DNA from: Paraburkholderia sp. ZP32-5
GTDB taxonomy: Bacteria > Pseudomonadota > Gammaproteobacteria > Burkholderiales > Burkholderiaceae
Assembly: GCF_021390495.1 (NCBI RefSeq)
Contig: NZ_JAJEJP010000001.1
Coordinates: forward strand, 4,216,001-4,280,000
Length of the DNA stretch: 64,000 nt
Direction: 5' to 3'
Shown: in pieces, positions 49,467-58,441 of the stretch
Layout: each line of letters opens with the position of its first letter
Numbering within the stretch: the first letter of the stretch is position 1
Translations under genes and position numbers: made by a program
Notes under the pieces: model-generated
The model's input: only the letters and a program-made list of their open reading frames with translations
Told to the model about the DNA's origin: nothing
Database searches by the model: none

Positions 49467-50254
49467 GCGTGGGCTCCGGCCAGCGCCGCGTCGGCGCTGC
49501 CCATATAGGCTTGCATCACGAGCGGATTCTTCGACACGTCCGCGTAACTGCCTTCGGCCAGCACTTCACCCCGTTGCAGTACGGTGATCGTGTCGGAGAT
49601 ACCGGCGATCACGTTCATATTGTGTTCGACCATCAGAATCGTGCGGCCCGCCGATACTTTTTTGATCAGCGCGGTCACGCGATCGACATCTTCATGGCCC
49701 ATGCCTTGGGTCGGCTCGTCGAGCAGCATCAGCTCCGGTTCCATCGCAAGCGTGGTGGCGATTTCGAGCGCGCGCTTGCGACCGTAGGCGAGTTCGACGG
49801 TCAACGTATCGGCGAAATCGGTCAGGCCGACCTGGGTCAACAGATCCATCGCGCGATCGTCGAGACTGCGCAGCGTACGCTCGCTTTTCCAGAAGTGAAA
49901 CGCGGTGCCGAGCGAGCGCTGCAAACCGATGCGCACGTTCTGCAATGCCGTCAGATGCGGAAACACCGCGGAAATCTGGAACGAACGGATGATGCCGCGC
50001 CGCGCAATCTGCGCGGGACGTTCACTGGTGATATCGACACCGTTGAAGACGATCTGACCCGCGGTGGGTTCAAGAAATTTGGTAAGCAGATTGAAGCAAG
50101 TGGTCTTGCCTGCCCCGTTGGGGCCGATCAACGCATGGATCGAGCCACGGCGCACGCGCAGGTTCACACCGTTCACGGCGACAAAGCCTTTGAACTCACG
50201 GGTGAGACCGCGCGTTTCGAGAATCGTATCGCCGAGAATCATGTTCCCTTCCAT
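49463..50254 (-). CDS. livG: HAAT-family ABC ATPase (LivG) of the 3-HP-like island
   Basis: A 263-aa ATPase. Walker A is GPNGAGKTT, intact. The LivG-type signature is LAYGRKRALEIATTLA and Walker B LMLLDEPTQGMGHED. The insertion between Walker A and signature (LGTAFHFWKSERTL) is LivG-like. An alternative start lies four codons in. It pairs with the degenerate LivF and is the first transporter gene after the GMC oxidoreductase. Confidence 0.92.
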   Translation of the reverse strand: MEGNMILGDTILETRGLTREFKGFVAVNGVNLRVRRGSIHALIGPNGAGKTTCFNLLTKFLEPTAGQIVFNGVDITSERPAQIARRGIIRSFQISAVFPHLTALQNVRIGLQRSLGTAFHFWKSERTLRSLDDRAMDLLTQVGLTDFADTLTVELAYGRKRALEIATTLAMEPELMLLDEPTQGMGHEDVDRVTALIKKVSAGRTILMVEHNMNVIAGISDTITVLQRGEVLAEGSYADVSKNPLVMQAYMGSADAALAGAHA

Positions 50255-50564
50255 GCGGAGTAAGGCGAAGCATTACGATCTTTTCGCGCAAAACTCCGCG
50301 CGACTTTTTATGACGGCGGCACCCCTTGCCGCTCGTTAGCGTGCTGCACCAATGCGGACGGTAGTCCATGGCGCGGCACGCAGATGGTTGCCATTGTCGC
50401 GCCAATGATGCAGCGCATTCATTGGGATTTGCACTTAGTGGATGAGGCCCGGGCCGTGCGTATGCAGCGCGCGCAATAATGCACTGCGGCAAAGCTGACC
50501 GATGCGGCGCGACGTGTGTTCGCTCGTGCTCGCCTCGTTCCGCGCTTGATGTCGACCTCGATGG
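50255..50564. other. Gap between the GMC oxidoreductase gene and livG
   Basis: 310 bp with no gene. It could hold a separate promoter for the transporter genes, but I see no convincing -35/-10 pair or terminator. Confidence 0.45.
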
Positions 50565-52283
50565 TCACACAGCGGACATCGACGCAGCCGTGCCGGTTTG
50601 CGCGGACACGCTGCCACTCACGCGCGCGCGACGATCTTCGCGGATCATGTCGCTCGCGCGCTCGGCGATCATCAGCGTCGGCGAGTTGGTGTTACCCGAC
50701 GTGATGTTCGGCATCACCGATGCATCGACGACACGCAGCCCTTCGACGCCGATCACTCGCAGCCGGTTGTCGACCACCGCGGCGGGATCGTCGGTCGTGC
50801 CCATGCGGCAGGTGCCGACCGGATGGAAGATCGTCGTGCCGACCGCGCCCGCGGCCTGCTGCAATTCCTCTTCGCTCTGATACTGGATGCCCGGCAGAAT
50901 CTCGTTGGGCTGGTAGCGCGCGAGCGCCGGGGCCGCGGCAATACGGCGCGTGAGCCGCAATGCATTCGCGGCGACGTGGCGGTCGTAATCGGTCGACAGA
51001 TAGTTCGGCGCGATCAACGGCGGCGCCGATGCATCGGCCGAAGCGATATGGATGCTGCCTCGCGAAGTCGGCCGCAACTGACATACCGATGCAGTGAATG
51101 CATTGAAGCGGTGCAGTGGTTCACCGAAGCGATCGAGTGAAAGCGGCTGCACGTGATACTCGAGATCGGGTCGCGTAAGCGAACGATCATCGGGATCGGA
51201 CTTCGCGAATGCGCCGAGTTGCGACGGCGACATCGACATCGGCCCGCTCTGAAACAGCGCGTATTGCAGGCCAATCATCAGCTTGCCCCACCAGTGCGCG
51301 CTCATCGTGTTCAGCGTGCGCACGCCCTGCACCTGATACGCCATGCGTAGTTGCAGATGGTCTTGCAGATTCTCGCCGACACCACGCAGATCGTTGACGA
51401 CCTCGATGCCGAGATTCTGCAGGCGCGCGCCGTTGCCGATGCCGGACAACTCAAGCAGCTGCGGCGAGTTGACCGCGCCTGCGGAGAGAATCACTTCGCA
51501 ACGCGCCTTCGCGAGATAGTCGACGTCGCCGCCACGATATTCGACACCGGTGCAACGGCGTCCTTCGAACACGACACGCTGCGTGTGCGCACCGGTAATG
51601 ATCGTCAGATTCGGCCGCTGCAACGCGGGCCGCAAAAACGCCTTCGATGCATTCCAGCGAATGCCGCGTTTCTGATTGACGTCGAAGTAACCGACACCGG
51701 TGTTGTCGCCGCGATTGAAGTCGTCGGTTGCGGGAATGCCGCTTTGCTGTGCGGCCTGTGCGAACTCTTCGAGAATCTTCCATTTGAGGCGCTGCTTCTC
51801 GACGCGCCACGGTCCGCCCGCGCCATGCGATTCGTTGGCACCGCCGTGATGATCCTCGCTGCGTTTGAAGACCGGCAGCACCGCGTTCCACGACCAGCTA
51901 CTGTCGTTCGTCACGCGCGCCCATTCGTCGTAGTCTTCGCGCTGACCACGCATATAGATCATGCCGTTGATCGACGAACTGCCACCCAATACCCGGCCAC
52001 GCGGATACGATAATGCGCGGCCGTTGAGCCCCGGTTCGGCTTGCGTTTTGTACAGCCAGTCCGTGCGCGGATTGCCGATGCAGTACAGGTAGCCGACCGG
52101 CACGTGAATCCAGTGGTAGTCGTCCTTGCCGCCCGCTTCGAGCAGCAGCACGCGCATCTGCGGATCTTCGGTGAGTCGGTTCGCCAGCACGCAACCCGCA
52201 GTGCCCGCGCCGACAATGATGTAGTCGAATTCGCCTTCGAGCCGCCGCGCGGCCGCATGCGTCGTTTCGGTTTGACTCATCAT
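50565..52283 (-). CDS. GMC-family FAD oxidoreductase, probable 3-hydroxypropionate-type dehydrogenase
   Basis: A 572-aa GMC oxidoreductase. The FAD site is FDYIIVGAGTAGCVLANRL. GMC signatures are RGRVLGGSSSINGMIYMRG and AGAVNSPQLLELSGIG. The C-terminal active-site region is HPVGTCRMG and NTNSPTLMIAERASDMI. It would oxidise a primary hydroxyl group to aldehyde in the cytoplasm. Next to mmsA and a divergent LysR gene it matches the arrangement of HpdH (3-hydroxypropionate dehydrogenase) of Pseudomonas; on its own it could equally be named choline-dehydrogenase-like. Start ATG 52283, with an adjacent ATG three bases in. Confidence 0.85.
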   Translation of the reverse strand: MMSQTETTHAAARRLEGEFDYIIVGAGTAGCVLANRLTEDPQMRVLLLEAGGKDDYHWIHVPVGYLYCIGNPRTDWLYKTQAEPGLNGRALSYPRGRVLGGSSSINGMIYMRGQREDYDEWARVTNDSSWSWNAVLPVFKRSEDHHGGANESHGAGGPWRVEKQRLKWKILEEFAQAAQQSGIPATDDFNRGDNTGVGYFDVNQKRGIRWNASKAFLRPALQRPNLTIITGAHTQRVVFEGRRCTGVEYRGGDVDYLAKARCEVILSAGAVNSPQLLELSGIGNGARLQNLGIEVVNDLRGVGENLQDHLQLRMAYQVQGVRTLNTMSAHWWGKLMIGLQYALFQSGPMSMSPSQLGAFAKSDPDDRSLTRPDLEYHVQPLSLDRFGEPLHRFNAFTASVCQLRPTSRGSIHIASADASAPPLIAPNYLSTDYDRHVAANALRLTRRIAAAPALARYQPNEILPGIQYQSEEELQQAAGAVGTTIFHPVGTCRMGTTDDPAAVVDNRLRVIGVEGLRVVDASVMPNITSGNTNSPTLMIAERASDMIREDRRARVSGSVSAQTGTAASMSAV

Positions 52284-52427
52284 CCAGTCTCCTAAGCATT
52301 TTTTTCCGCACGCGTGCGAAGGCATTGCATCGGCACGCGTGTGGCAACGAGCTTTTATTTTTATCCGCGTTTAACCGCGTTTATCCGCGCGTGCGGGTTG
52401 TCGCAGCCGGCCGCGCGCATCGCCCGA

Positions 52428-53981
52428 TTATTTGGCGACCGGCATCGTGAATTCGGCGCCCTTCGCGATGCTGTCCGGCCAGCGCTGCATGATGCTCTTG
52501 TAGCGCGTATAGAAGCGCACGCCTTCTTCGCCGTACGCGTGGTGGTCGCCGAATAGCGACTTCTTCCAGCCGCCAAATGAATGCCATGCCATCGGCACCG
52601 GAATCGGCACATTGATGCCGACCATGCCGATTTCGATCTGACGCGAAAACGCGCGCGCGACGCCGCCATCGGACGTGAACAGCGATACGCCGTTCGCAAA
52701 CTGATTCCTGTTGATCAGCTCGACCGCGGACGCGAAATCCGGCACGCGCACCACGCATAGCACCGGCCCGAAAATCTCCTCGCGATAGATCTTCATATCG
52801 GTCGATACGTCATCGAACAGCGTGCCGCCAAGGAAAAAGCCTTTCTCGTGCCCGGCCACCTGATGACCGCGCCCATCGACGACGAGCTTCGCGCCCGCCT
52901 CGATACCGGCATCGATATAGCCGACCACCTTGTCGCGATGCGCGCCCGTGACGAGCGGTCCCATTTCCGCCGCCGCTTCCATGCCGTTCAGGATTTTCAG
53001 GCTCTTCACGCGCGGCGTCAGACGCTCGATCAGTTCATCGGCGATATGACCGACCGCGACCGCGACCGAAATCGCCATGCAGCGCTCGCCGGCCGAACCG
53101 TAGGCGGCGCCGATCAATGCATCGACGGCCTGGTCGAGATCGGCATCGGGCATCACGACGAGGTGATTCTTCGCCCCGCCCAGCGCCTGCACGCGCTTGC
53201 CGTGTTTGGTGCCCTCCGTATAGATGTATTCGGCAATCGGCGTCGAGCCGACGAACGACAGCGCGCTGACGTCCGGATGCGCGAGCAGCGCATCGACCGC
53301 GACCTTGTCGCCGTGCACGACGTTGAACACGCCGTCCGGCAGACCCGCTTCCTTCAGCAGTTCGGCGAGCCGGTTCGCCGCCGACGGGTCGCGTTCGGAC
53401 GGCTTCAGCACGAACGTGTTGCCGCATGCGATCGCAACCGGGAACATCCAGCACGGCACCATCATCGGGAAATTGAACGGCGTGATACCAGCGACCACGC
53501 CGAGCGGCTGACGCAGATTCCAGTTGTCGATGCCGCCGCCGATCTGATCGGTGAAATCGGTCTTCAGCAGGTTCGGAATGCCGCACGCGAATTCGACGAC
53601 TTCGATGCCGCGCATCACCTCGCCCTTCGCATCGGAAAACACCTTGCCGTGCTCGCGCGTGATCAGCTCCGCGAGTTCGTCGTGATGACGGTCGAGCAGT
53701 TCCTTGAACTTGAACAGCACGCGCGCCCGTTTGATCGGCGCGGTTTCGCTCCATGCGGGAAAGGCGGCTCTGGCGGCGGCGACCGCGGCGTCCACTTCGG
53801 CGACGCTCGCCAACGGCACGCGGGTACTGACGCTGCCGAGCGCCGGATTGAACACGTCGCCGAAACGATTGCTCGTGCCTTCGATCGCGCGACCGTTGAT
53901 GAAATGACTCAGCGCACGCGCGCCCGTCGCGCCGCGCGCGGTTTCGTTCTGCACGGTGTCGTCCTGATGTGTCTCGCTCAT
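52428..53981 (-). CDS. mmsA: CoA-acylating methylmalonate/malonate-semialdehyde dehydrogenase
   Basis: A 517-aa aldehyde dehydrogenase that turns (methyl)malonate semialdehyde plus CoA and NAD+ into propionyl- or acetyl-CoA and CO2. Hallmarks are [19 protein letters not shown], the catalytic Cys in [12 protein letters not shown] and the C-terminal [28 protein letters not shown] chose ATG 53981 because the upstream in-frame part (E-rich) is unlike the family. In valine degradation it works with mmsB, absent here. With the GMC dehydrogenase it more likely finishes 3-hydroxypropionate or beta-alanine breakdown. Confidence 0.93.
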   Translation of the reverse strand: MSETHQDDTVQNETARGATGARALSHFINGRAIEGTSNRFGDVFNPALGSVSTRVPLASVAEVDAAVAAARAAFPAWSETAPIKRARVLFKFKELLDRHHDELAELITREHGKVFSDAKGEVMRGIEVVEFACGIPNLLKTDFTDQIGGGIDNWNLRQPLGVVAGITPFNFPMMVPCWMFPVAIACGNTFVLKPSERDPSAANRLAELLKEAGLPDGVFNVVHGDKVAVDALLAHPDVSALSFVGSTPIAEYIYTEGTKHGKRVQALGGAKNHLVVMPDADLDQAVDALIGAAYGSAGERCMAISVAVAVGHIADELIERLTPRVKSLKILNGMEAAAEMGPLVTGAHRDKVVGYIDAGIEAGAKLVVDGRGHQVAGHEKGFFLGGTLFDDVSTDMKIYREEIFGPVLCVVRVPDFASAVELINRNQFANGVSLFTSDGGVARAFSRQIEIGMVGINVPIPVPMAWHSFGGWKKSLFGDHHAYGEEGVRFYTRYKSIMQRWPDSIAKGAEFTMPVAK

Positions 53982-54013
53982 CTCTTCCTCTTCTTCCTGT
54001 GAAATCCGTCGCG

Positions 54014-54026
54014 TTGCGCGACGCAA
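54014..54026. promoter_or_regulatory. TTGCG-N3-CGCAA dyad in the mmsA-lysR intergenic region
   Basis: A perfect 5-bp inverted repeat around CGA, about 35 bp upstream of mmsA. It could be a second LysR contact site or part of the mmsA promoter. Short, so treat with caution. Confidence 0.4.
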
Positions 54027-54102
54027 TAGCCGCCGAAGTGCCTGTCAACGCCAAGCGTACGGCGCTTCAGCGCGACAAATCCAATGAGTATTGCTCAACT
54101 GC

Positions 54103-54123
54103 GATATAAGGCGAGCTAATATC
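54103..54123. promoter_or_regulatory. LysR-type T-N11-A operator
   Basis: GATAT (54103-54107), eleven bases, then ATATC (54119-54123): an exact inverted repeat with the classical T-N11-A spacing. It lies 7 bp before the lysR start and about 120 bp from mmsA, where a LysR protein autoregulates and activates the divergent operon. Confidence 0.75.
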
Positions 54124-54129
54124 ACTGCT

Positions 54130-55029
54130 ATGGATCTGATTCTGCTCCGGGCCTTCATCACCGTCGCACGCGAGGGCAACCTCACGCGCGCGGCGGTGCA
54201 GCTGCACCTGACTCAACCCGCCGTCAGCCTGCAAATCAAGCACTTGCAGGAGACGCTCGGCGTGACGCTGTTCACGCGGACCTCGCACGGACTCGCGCTG
54301 ACCCGCGACGGCCAGGCACTGCTGCCGCACGCCGAACGCGCACTCGGCGCGGCGGCCGATGTCGAACGCGCCGCGCAATCGCTGCGCCAGGAAGTGCGCG
54401 GACGGCTGCGCATCGGCACGATTCTCGACCCCGAATTTCTGCGGCTCGGCGGCTTCCTGAAGCAGCTCGTCGAGACCTGGCCGCAGATCGAAACCGCGCT
54501 GCGCCATGGCATGTCGGGCTGGGTGCTCGAGCAGATCCGCGCGGGCGAGCTCGATGTCGGCTACTACATCGGCCTGCCATCCGACGACGAAACGCGCGAC
54601 GGCGCCGCGTTCCACGCCGTCACGCTCACCCAGTTCCAGTACCGCGTGCTCGCTCCGGCGGGCTGGAAAGATCGCGTGAAGGCCGCGCGCGACTGGCGCG
54701 CGCTCGCCGCGCTGCCGTGGATCTGGACGCCGCCCGCGTCCGCGCACAACCGGCTGCTGTCGCGCTGCTTCGGCGAGGCGGGCGTGAAACCGGTCAAGGT
54801 CGCCGAGGTGGATCAGGAGCCGTCGATGCTCGATCTGGTCAAGTCGGGCGTCGGTTTGACGCTGGCGCGCGATGCCACCGCGATCGCCGAGGCGCATGCG
54901 CACGCGCTGACGATCGTCGAGGGGATCACGGTGCCGACCCAGCTCAGCTTTATCACGCTCGACGAACGCAAGGACGAGCCGGCGGTTGCCGCCGCGTTGA
55001 AACTGATCGAGCAGCAGTGGGCGATTTGA
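54130..55029 (+). CDS. LysR-family regulator divergent from the mmsA-GMC-Liv operon
   Basis: A 299-aa LysR regulator. The winged helix-turn-helix is at the N-terminus (LILLRAFITVAREGNLTRAA, LHLTQPAVSLQIKHLQETLG). The C-terminal effector domain follows. I take ATG 54130, where the family starts, rather than an upstream TTG. It shares its promoter region with mmsA and most likely senses a pathway intermediate such as 3-hydroxypropionate (HpdR-like, inferred). Confidence 0.92.
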   Translation: MDLILLRAFITVAREGNLTRAAVQLHLTQPAVSLQIKHLQETLGVTLFTRTSHGLALTRDGQALLPHAERALGAAADVERAAQSLRQEVRGRLRIGTILDPEFLRLGGFLKQLVETWPQIETALRHGMSGWVLEQIRAGELDVGYYIGLPSDDETRDGAAFHAVTLTQFQYRVLAPAGWKDRVKAARDWRALAALPWIWTPPASAHNRLLSRCFGEAGVKPVKVAEVDQEPSMLDLVKSGVGLTLARDATAIAEAHAHALTIVEGITVPTQLSFITLDERKDEPAVAAALKLIEQQWAI

Positions 55030-55357
55030 GCGGAAAGCGTGCTTTCGGGGCTTGCAGCAGGCGCGATCAGCTCACCCCGCGCGGCGCTTCGCGATATGAG
55101 CCGCGCTAATGCCATCTGCACACGGCCAACGTTGCGACTCGACAAGTCCTCGTAGCTACCTGCCGACTGTCCAAGCGTGGTCACCCGCCGCCCAATCTGA
55201 AACCTCCCCGTCACGAAGTTTTTGCTAGATTGACGGTTTTGCGCTCGCGCACCCGCCTCGCACCATTTTCCGTTCCGCCTGACTTTGTCCTTCCCTGCAG
55301 CTTCTCCCGGCAACCCCGGAAGCCGCCGATCCGTCCATCTATCGACAGGAGCCTGAC
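55030..55357. other. Gap between the LysR gene and the CYTH-domain gene
   Basis: 328 bp with no gene I can support. No clear terminator after lysR. The promoter of the downstream gene should be here, but none was assigned. Confidence 0.45.
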
Positions 55358-55894
55358 ATGGCACGCAACATCGAAATCAAAGCCCGCGCCCAGCATTTCG
55401 AGCAACTGCGCGAGCGCGCGGCGCAACTCGCGACCGAGGCGCCGATGATCTTCCGCCAGCAGGACTTTTTCTACGACGTGCCGCGTGGCCGTCTGAAGTT
55501 GCGCCAGTTCGACGACGGCACGCCGGCCGAACTGATCTTCTATCAGCGCGACGATCGCGACGGCCCGAAGGCGTCGTATTACACGCGCAGCCCGGTGACG
55601 AACCCGGAAGCGATGCACTCGCTGCTCGCGACCGCGCTGACCACGCGCGGCATCGTGACGAAGGAGCGCCATGTGTATCTGATCGGGCGCACGCGGATTC
55701 ATCTGGATCGGGTCGACGGTCTCGGCGATTTCGTTGAACTCGAAGTCGTGCTGGCGCAGGACGACGACGAAGAAGGCGGCCACGCCGAAGCGCATGCGAT
55801 GTTCGAGAGCCTCGGCGTCTCGGAAGCGGACCTGGTGCCGGTTGCCTATGTGGATCTGCTGAATCAGCAAGGCGAGCCGAAGCAGGCGGCATAA
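55358..55894 (+). CDS. CYTH-domain protein (class IV adenylate cyclase-like)
   Basis: A 178-aa protein of the CYTH triphosphate-tunnel superfamily. The signature EIKAR (residues 6-10) starts the metal-binding ExExK-like motif; YQRDD, RIHLDRVDGLGDFVELEVVL and the acidic DDDEEGGHAE segment follow. Members include adenylate cyclase CyaB and thiamine triphosphatase. The exact reaction here is unknown. GACAGGAG lies before the ATG. Stand-alone gene. Confidence 0.87.
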   Translation: MARNIEIKARAQHFEQLRERAAQLATEAPMIFRQQDFFYDVPRGRLKLRQFDDGTPAELIFYQRDDRDGPKASYYTRSPVTNPEAMHSLLATALTTRGIVTKERHVYLIGRTRIHLDRVDGLGDFVELEVVLAQDDDEEGGHAEAHAMFESLGVSEADLVPVAYVDLLNQQGEPKQAA

Positions 55895-55975
55895 GCGGCC
55901 AGGATAAGCCGCGCTGTTCCCGAACACGCAGCGCGGCCGTCGAATCAACGCGGAACCGGGCGAGGCGGCATCAAA

Positions 55976-56467
55976 TCAACCCGCCGCCGTTCCCGGCGCA
56001 AGATGCCCCAGCGGCAACGGCCCGTTGCGTTTGAACGTGGTCAGCACGATATTCGAGCGCACGCTGTCGACACCCGGCACGCGCATCAGCTTTTTCATCA
56101 CGAAGGTGGACAGGTAATTCAGATCCGGCGCGACGATACGCAACAGATAATCGGCGTCGCCGACCACCGCATGACACTCGAGCACTTCAGGCAGCACGTC
56201 GATCTGCTGCTGGAACTGCTCGATGATCGAATCGCCGTGATGCTTCAACTTCAGGCTCGTGAAAGCGGTGACGCCGAGGCCGAGCTTTTCCGGCCGCAGC
56301 ACAACCCGATAGCCGTCCACGACACCCACCTGCTCCAGCCGCTGCAAGCGCCGCCCGATCTGCGACGGCGACAACGGCACCTGCTCGGCCAACTGTTGAT
56401 GCGTGGCGCGGCCGAAGCGCTGCAGCACGTCGAGCAGCGCGAGATCGAAGTGATCGAGTTCCAGCAT
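55976..56467 (-). CDS. Lrp/AsnC-family regulator of the phenylalanine hydroxylase operon
   Basis: A 163-aa Lrp/AsnC protein. The N-terminal helix-turn-helix contains FDLALLDVLQRFGRATHQQLAEQVPLSPSQIGRRLQRLEQ. The RAM ligand domain follows (HAVVGDADYLLRIVAPD, VRSNIVLTTFK). It is divergent from phhA with 148 bp between, so it likely controls phhAB in response to an aromatic amino acid. Related phenylalanine-dependent regulators are known in Pseudomonas (PhhR there is of another family), so the functional link is by position. Confidence 0.9.
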   Translation of the reverse strand: MLELDHFDLALLDVLQRFGRATHQQLAEQVPLSPSQIGRRLQRLEQVGVVDGYRVVLRPEKLGLGVTAFTSLKLKHHGDSIIEQFQQQIDVLPEVLECHAVVGDADYLLRIVAPDLNYLSTFVMKKLMRVPGVDSVRSNIVLTTFKRNGPLPLGHLAPGTAAG

Positions 56468-56484
56468 GATTTAATACCGCATTG

Positions 56485-56509
56485 AATAAGCATTTGATGC
56501 GTGATTATT
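56485..56509. promoter_or_regulatory. AT-rich dyad in the lrp-phhA intergenic region
   Basis: AATAA (56485-56489) and TTATT (56505-56509) flank GCAT-TTG-ATGC (56490-56500), about 20 bp from the regulator start. It fits the loose, AT-rich dyads bound by Lrp/AsnC proteins. Confidence 0.45.
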
Positions 56510-56615
56510 GCATATATAAGCTTTACGACACTCATATTGCGCCCATCCCGCGCGGCTGCCGCTCTACACTCGCATCCATAGATTTCACGCGATTCACGTT
56601 TAGCGCAGCTTTCCT

Positions 56616-57515
56616 ATGTCCATCGCCAGCACCGCCAATACCGCCCGGCTGAAAGAGCAGTTCGACGCCGGCCTCGAAATCCGTGCCGATTTCACGATCG
56701 ACCAGCCGCTCGAACGCTACGGCGCGGTCGATCACGCCGTCTGGCAGCAGCTATACACGCGGCAAACCGCGTTGCTCGAAGGCCGCGTGTGCGACGAGTT
56801 TCTTGCCGGGCTGACATGCATCGGCATGCCGGCCGACCGGGTGCCCTCGTTCGACGACATCAACGCGAAGCTGATGCCCGCGACCGGCTGGCGCATCGTC
56901 GCGGTGCCCGGCCTCGTGCCGGATCAGGTGTTCTTCGAGCATCTCGCGAACCGCCGCTTCCCGGTGACATGGTGGATGCGCCGCCCGGATCAGCTCGATT
57001 ATCTGCAGGAACCGGACTGCTTCCACGACCTGTTCGGCCACGTGCCGCTGCTGATCAATCCGGTTTTCGCCGACTACATGCACGCGTATGGCCGCGCCGC
57101 GCTCGCGGCAAGCGACGCCGGCGCGCTACCGCTGCTCGCGCGGCTTTATTGGTACACAGTGGAGTTCGGCCTGATCCGCGACGCCGCCAGTCCGAACGGC
57201 GTCAAGATCTATGGCGCGGGCATCGTATCGAGCAAGGGTGAGACGCTGTTCAGCCAGCACAGCGCGGCGCCGAACCGCGTTGGCTTCGATCTCGAACGCG
57301 TGATGCGCACGCGTTATCGGATCGACACGTTCCAGCAGACCTACTTCGTCATCGATGATTTCGCGCAGCTATTTGGTGTCGCGCAAACCGATTTCGCGCC
57401 GCTGCTGGCGAAGCTCGCCGCAGCGCCTGCCTTCGCGGCCGGCGATGTATTAGATACCGATCGCGTGATCACGCGTGGCTCGCGCGAAGGCTGGCAAACC
57501 GACGGCGATATTTGA
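56616..57515 (+). CDS. phhA: Phenylalanine 4-monooxygenase
   Basis: A 299-aa non-haem iron, tetrahydropterin-dependent hydroxylase converting phenylalanine to tyrosine. The iron ligands are H137, H142 and E183, in PDCFHDLFGHVPLL and YWYTVEFGLI. The N-terminal VDHAVWQQLYTRQ block is typical. phhB follows 125 bp downstream and recycles its pterin cofactor. Confidence 0.97.
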   Translation: MSIASTANTARLKEQFDAGLEIRADFTIDQPLERYGAVDHAVWQQLYTRQTALLEGRVCDEFLAGLTCIGMPADRVPSFDDINAKLMPATGWRIVAVPGLVPDQVFFEHLANRRFPVTWWMRRPDQLDYLQEPDCFHDLFGHVPLLINPVFADYMHAYGRAALAASDAGALPLLARLYWYTVEFGLIRDAASPNGVKIYGAGIVSSKGETLFSQHSAAPNRVGFDLERVMRTRYRIDTFQQTYFVIDDFAQLFGVAQTDFAPLLAKLAAAPAFAAGDVLDTDRVITRGSREGWQTDGDI

Positions 57516-57639
57516 GCACGGGCCCCATCGCAAGCAATCGGAGCCGGTCGCCCGCCAGCCAGCGCCCGCGCGACATACGTGAAAAAATGACGGATACGCA
57601 CGCCCACCGGCGCGCGTGTCCGCTCAGCGAGGTAATCCG

Positions 57640-57930
57640 ATGATTCAGAAACTCACGTCCGACGAACGTGTGCAGCAGTTGGCGAAGCTCAACGGCTGGC
57701 AGGCCGTCGCGAACCGCGACGCGATCCAGCGCAGCTTCCAGTTCGCCGATTTCAACGAGGCTTTTGGCTTCATGACGCGCGTGGCGATCAAGGCGCAGGA
57801 AATGGATCACCACCCCGAGTGGTTCAACGTCTACAGCAAGGTGGACATCACGCTGTCCACGCACGAAGCGAGCGGCGTCACCGAACGTGATATCGAACTT
57901 GCGACGTTCATCGACAGTATTACCGCGTAA
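57640..57930 (+). CDS. phhB: Pterin-4a-carbinolamine dehydratase
   Basis: A 96-aa dehydratase that regenerates the pterin cofactor used by PhhA. The active-site motif [22 protein letters not shown] is present. Start at ATG 57640 behind GAGGTAA; an in-frame upstream start would add eight residues. phhA partner. Confidence 0.96.
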   Translation: MIQKLTSDERVQQLAKLNGWQAVANRDAIQRSFQFADFNEAFGFMTRVAIKAQEMDHHPEWFNVYSKVDITLSTHEASGVTERDIELATFIDSITA

Positions 57931-58054
57931 TGACCGTATTACCGTGTAATACAAAATATCCGCGGCGTTTTGTGCGGGTTTATATGTCGCGCAGCGTGCA
58001 ATCGAATCGGAATGAAAGGCCAATGCAGGCAATTTCCCCTGCAAACCTTCAGTT

Positions 58055-58279
58055 CTACAGGCTAGTATTAAGTCGAACGTAAGACTCCCACGCCTGCTTT
58101 GCGAGAGGGTCCAAACGATCCGGCGATAGCGACTGCTGACGCTGTACAATCAGCAGCGCATACGGCTTGGAGAGCGCGCTTGCCTCCTTGCACAGTACGA
58201 GTTCGTCGCCGCTCGAAGGTGAGCGGGCGCGCCAGAAGTTGATTGCGGCTTCCAGTTCGTGAATGCTTATTTCGGACAT
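58055..58279 (-). CDS. DUF3717-domain protein
   Basis: A 74-aa protein starting MSEISIHELEAAINFWRARSPS, the pattern of DUF3717 proteins common in Burkholderia. A single Cys lies in ELVLCKEASALSKPYALLIV. I chose the internal ATG 58279; the upstream extension looks unlike the family. No known role. It is convergent with phhB and divergent from the response regulator. Confidence 0.8.
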   Translation of the reverse strand: MSEISIHELEAAINFWRARSPSSGDELVLCKEASALSKPYALLIVQRQQSLSPDRLDPLAKQAWESYVRLNTSL

Positions 58280-58441
58280 GACTTCGTGATCGCCGGGAAG
58301 GCGCTTCAGGACGGCTCGATGGCTGCTTCGTGGCACGTTTCCGCCGATGCGGCACGGTCACGCCGCACGCTGTGTTGTGCAGCAGGCGCCCCGGCGAACC
58401 GCTTGCCCAGACGCCTAACCCATTGTACTTGAGCGAAATCC

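Noticed and set aside
52428..53981. Reading mmsA as valine-catabolism gene only
   Set aside because: mmsB and acyl-CoA genes of valine breakdown are absent; the GMC gene and LysR context fits a 3-hydroxypropionate-type pathway better, though valine use is not excluded.
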